From Rhodospirillales bacterium (GTDB lineage: Bacteria; Pseudomonadota; Alphaproteobacteria; Rhodospirillales; JAOUPW01): a stretch of DNA of 10,222 nt. Location: contig JAOUPW010000030.1 of NCBI GenBank assembly GCA_029879665.1, positions 1-10,222 of the forward strand, read 5' to 3'. The first letter of the stretch is position 1. Each line of letters opens with the position of its first letter. Both the position numbers and the translations under genes were made by a program. The notes under the pieces are model-generated. The model was not told the origin of the DNA. It did not search any database and saw only the letters and a program-made list of their open reading frames with translations. Below, piece after piece: positions 8,430 to 10,222 of the stretch.

Positions 8430-8987
8430 TTACTTGGCGTCCGACGCCATCTGCATTTTTATGATTCGGTCGGGATCTGTGACCGCGCCGTTGCGGGATT
8501 TGTCCCCGCGCTTGATTCTTCCCACATGCTCCATGCCGTCGATAACCTTGCCCCAGACCGTGTACTGGCCGTCCAGCCACTGGGATTTGGCAAAGACGAT
8601 AAAAAACTGCGAATCAGCGCTGTTCGGGCTGGAGGAGCGGGCCATGGATAGGGTGCCGCGCACATGGGGCTCATTGGAAAATTCGGCCGGCAGCTTGACG
8701 CCGGAGCCGCCGGTGCCATCCCCCTTGGGGTCGCCGGTCTGAGCCATGAAGCCGCCGATAACCCGGTGAAAGGGAAGGCCATCGTAAAATCCCTTGCGTA
8801 CCAGTTCCTTTATGCGTGCGACGTGACGGGGCGCCAGGTCGGGGCGCATTTCAATGGTGACTCGACCGTCTTTTAAATCGAGATAGAGCGTATTCTCGAG
8901 GCCCGCGGCCTTGACGGGAGCGGCCAGCAGGATGGTTAAAAAGGAAATGGCCAGCAGGGGCGCGGCGCGGCGAAAAAGAAATCTCAT
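8430..8987 (-). CDS. Exported cyclophilin-type peptidyl-prolyl cis-trans isomerase
   Basis: Cyclophilin-fold enzyme catalysing cis-trans isomerisation of X-Pro bonds, probably in the periplasm. I start at the ATG reading from 8987 (185 aa). It gives a classic signal peptide: Arg-rich start MRFLFRR, a hydrophobic core to about residue 23, and a likely signal-peptidase site after VKA (25-27). An AGGA (8997-9000, minus strand) lies about 9 nt upstream. The frame extends to 9086 without a stop, but that extension would bury the signal peptide and run into cheZ. Catalytic-core motifs are present: FYDGLPFHRVIGGFM with the active-site FHR arginine, AQTGDPKGDGTGGSG, GTLSMARSSSPNSADSQFF, and WLDGQYTVWGKV, whose Trp matches the cyclosporin-contact tryptophan of eukaryotic cyclophilins. 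It is convergent with the channel gene, 12 nt apart. PpiA-like by export, but I leave the symbol open. Confidence 0.94.
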   Translation of the reverse strand: MRFLFRRAAPLLAISFLTILLAAPVKAAGLENTLYLDLKDGRVTIEMRPDLAPRHVARIKELVRKGFYDGLPFHRVIGGFMAQTGDPKGDGTGGSGVKLPAEFSNEPHVRGTLSMARSSSPNSADSQFFIVFAKSQWLDGQYTVWGKVIDGMEHVGRIKRGDKSRNGAVTDPDRIIKMQMASDAK

Positions 8988-9082
8988 GGAGAGTAATCCT
9001 GACATAAATGTTAACCTGTAGTTTATCCACGGGCATGAACGGCCATCGGCCGATAGGATATTACTTAACAGATAACGAGGAA

Positions 9083-9661
9083 TCAATCGAACAGGGCGTC
9101 GATTTCAGACTGGGAAATGGCCGTGTCTTCGTTCTGAGGGCCATGCAGGAGTTTTTCGTCCTCGGATTTTTCCACTTTTTCAACCTCGACCTTTTCCAGT
9201 TCGGTTTTCCCCCACACATCGATCAGGGCGTTGACCCGGTCTTCCACATAGGTGACGGATTTAACCACTTTGGAAACACGTTGTCCGGTGATGTCCTGAA
9301 ACGAGCAGGCTTCAATAACCGCCCGATCGTTTTCTTCGATTTCATTAAGCAAAGCGGACTGTTCCTCGCTGGCGCCTTCTTTCAGCTTGGCAATGATGCT
9401 GTCGTTTTTTTCCATGCAACCCATGATAACGTCGGTTGCGTGTTCGGTTGCCTTAACGATGGCATCCAGCTGATCGCCCATGCTCTCGAATTTATGGTCT
9501 TCGTCGGCCGGTCGACTGATGGCGGCGATTTCCCTGCGGACTCTTTGAATATATTGAAAGAGTCCGACAAGCTCTTTCCTTAGAGCTTCGTTTTCCGCTG
9601 CCTCGATTGGTGTCATGGATGTGATCCGATATAAAGCTTCATGCACTGCCTCGCCGTCCAT
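9083..9661 (-). CDS. cheZ: CheZ-family CheY-P phosphatase
   Basis: CheZ dephosphorylates phospho-CheY and so resets the flagellar motor signal in chemotaxis. The 192-aa product is almost entirely helical, without membrane segments, as expected for the long dimeric CheZ hairpin. The signature FQDITGQR holds Asp123 and Gln127, equivalent to E. coli Asp143 and the catalytic Gln147 in FQDLTGQ. After residue 152 comes a charged Glu/Lys linker (EKVEVEKVEKSEDEK). The protein ends ISQSEIDALFD, which resembles the CheY-binding segments at the CheZ C-terminus and FliM N-terminus. The start at 9661 gives the full helix; neither it nor the in-frame ATG at 9616 has a strong ribosome site. The ppiase-type gene begins 95 nt downstream on the same strand. 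No other chemotaxis gene is visible here, so its partner CheY must be encoded elsewhere. Confidence 0.88.
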   Translation of the reverse strand: MDGEAVHEALYRITSMTPIEAAENEALRKELVGLFQYIQRVRREIAAISRPADEDHKFESMGDQLDAIVKATEHATDVIMGCMEKNDSIIAKLKEGASEEQSALLNEIEENDRAVIEACSFQDITGQRVSKVVKSVTYVEDRVNALIDVWGKTELEKVEVEKVEKSEDEKLLHGPQNEDTAISQSEIDALFD

Positions 9662-9816
9662 TCCGAACAGGGTGGATCCAGCAATGTGTTTGAACTAAAG
9701 TGCACTGATTTTATTAATATATTCTTTTCAAGGCCAGATGCCGGGTCTGCTGCAGGCCAAACGTGACATAAGGTTGTATGAAGCCTTAATGCGCAATACC
9801 CCAGTAATAAGAAGCC
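9662..9816 (-). other. Intergenic region upstream of cheZ with short repeats
   Basis: On the minus strand, an AT-rich block (9712-9730) follows a TTGAAA and could hold the cheZ promoter, but no good -10 at standard spacing is visible. The 9-mer GAAGCCTTA occurs at 9780-9788 and 9811-9819; the second copy includes the stop codon of the upstream small gene. TAAGG (9769-9773) can pair with CCTTA (9784-9788). GGCC at 9732-9735 and 9755-9758 encloses CAGA/TCTG complementary arms (9735-9738, 9746-9749). None is a convincing terminator. Confidence 0.3.
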
Positions 9817-10119
9817 TTACTTGTCGGAATTTCCGTCGTCTTCGCGCAAAAGATTCTTGATTGCCAATGCATAAAGCTTCTGTTTGTCCTCGTCCTTGAG
9901 GTCATCGAGAATTTTGGCCTTGGCATTTCTCGCCGCCATGGCATGGCGGATCAGTTCCTTGCGTTCCGGGGTCATGACCCTATCGACATTGACCTCAAGT
10001 TCCCGAACCTTTTGGTCGCGCTGGGATAATTTTTTTTGCGCGCGCCGCTGTTCCAGCTTTTGCCGGGCTTCCTTTTCAAGGAAAATTGACAGGAACGCAT
10101 CGGAGATGAATTTAAACAT
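9817..10119 (-). CDS. Small charged helical protein of unknown function
   Basis: I do not recognise this gene. From the ATG reading from 10119 it encodes 100 aa; a TTG 12 nt further up would add four residues. No strong ribosome site is visible for either. Residues 1-15 (MFKFISDAFLSIFLE) form a short amphipathic or weakly hydrophobic helix that might touch the membrane. Residues 16-45 are very rich in Lys, Arg, Glu and Gln and probably form a coiled coil. The second half contains TPERKELIRHAMAARNAKAKILDDL, shown here in pieces as TPERKELIRH and AKAKILDDL, followed by KQKLYALAIKNLL and a polar acidic end. Cysteine and tryptophan are absent. It lies on the same strand as cheZ, 155 nt upstream, which suggests but does not prove a link to motility. 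The sustained length and composition favour a real gene. Confidence 0.65.
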   Translation of the reverse strand: MFKFISDAFLSIFLEKEARQKLEQRRAQKKLSQRDQKVRELEVNVDRVMTPERKELIRHAMAARNAKAKILDDLKDEDKQKLYALAIKNLLREDDGNSDK

Positions 10120-10151
10120 GCTAAAAATCAAGCCAAAGTCAGGTTAAAATC

Positions 10152-10188
10152 AAAAAACCAATGGGCCATACACATCCCCGGAAGGCCC
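10152..10188 (-). terminator. Possible intrinsic terminator, minus strand, for a gene beyond the right edge
   Basis: Read on the minus strand, GGGCC (10184-10188) pairs with GGCCC (10163-10167) across a 16-nt loop. Five bases later comes a run of six T (the A-run 10152-10157 on the plus strand). The stem is short and the T-run is offset, so support is moderate. It would end a leftward gene outside the window and separate it from the small unknown gene, or act as a leader attenuator for that gene. Confidence 0.35.
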
Positions 10189-10222
10189 GATCCTACGGTT
10201 CAGGCACATGAAAGTACAATAT

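Noticed and set aside
9023..9030. TTATCCAC, close to the DnaA box TTATCCACA
   Set aside because: A single 8-base match with the ninth base different, no further boxes nearby and no AT-rich unwinding region; expected by chance.
9040..9056. CGGCC-ATC-GGCCG hairpin and an adjoining GCCGATAG resembling the -10 of flagellar sigma-28 promoters
   Set aside because: No TAAA box at the right distance upstream for sigma-28, and no T-run after the hairpin in either direction, so neither a flagellar promoter nor a terminator is supported.
8988..9086. N-terminal extension of the isomerase gene up to 9086
   Set aside because: It would place 33 atypical residues before a textbook signal peptide and overlap the end of cheZ; ATG 8987 with AGGA upstream explains the gene better.
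10086..10116. A perfect TTGACA -35 box on the plus strand inside the small unknown gene
   Set aside because: The nearest -10-like sequences are ATTTAA at 18 nt or TTTAAA at 19 nt, a loose spacing. It lies antisense inside a coding region, and nothing downstream in the remaining 100 bases shows a plus-strand gene.
1..10222. Mobile element, phage, toxin-antitoxin, defence system or CRISPR array
   Set aside because: No transposase, integrase, long inverted repeat, spaced repeat array or paired small toxin/antitoxin genes could be found; gene content is conserved chromosomal.

Overview
The window looks like core chromosome of an alphaproteobacterium, most likely Rhodospirillales-like. The main evidence is a CckA-type hybrid histidine kinase immediately followed by recA and alaS, GAAC-N7-GAAC-type SOS boxes (the alphaproteobacterial LexA motif) upstream of recA, and a CheZ-type phosphatase, which many Rhizobiales and Rhodobacterales lack. 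The coding sequence is GC-rich, the genes are intact, and I see no insertion sequence, phage, CRISPR, tRNA or rRNA signal.

Left part, plus strand. cckA (from the left edge to 2653) is a membrane-bound hybrid kinase with three PAS-like segments and a receiver domain. Its reading frame is open to the window edge, so its start is unresolved. After a C-rich, G-poor stretch that could be a Rho loading site comes an AT-rich promoter region. It carries two candidate LexA operators, one of them a run of three half-sites at 11-nt pitch. recA (2923-4035) follows and ends at a clear hairpin-plus-T-run terminator. A 161-nt spacer with a pyrimidine-rich leader separates the terminator's T-run from alaS (4292-6943), a full-length alanyl-tRNA synthetase with intact catalytic and editing sites.

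Middle. An MscS-family mechanosensitive channel (7101 or 7140 to 8417) is transcribed rightward. It converges, with only 12 nt between stop codons, on a leftward exported cyclophilin-type peptidyl-prolyl isomerase (8430-8987).

Right part, minus strand. A CheZ-family CheY-P phosphatase (9083-9661) has a C-terminal tail resembling the CheY-binding N-terminus of FliM. A small charged helical protein of unknown function (9817-10119) lies upstream of it. At the right edge a hairpin and T-run on the minus strand may terminate a gene outside the window.

Functionally the window mixes cell-cycle and motility signalling (CckA, CheZ) with housekeeping: recombination and SOS induction (RecA), translation (AlaRS), osmotic protection (MscS-like) and periplasmic protein folding (PPIase). 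I did not find a new defence, secretion or mobile system. The points most worth a second look are the recA operator layout, the FliM-like tail of CheZ, the small unknown protein and the alaS leader.
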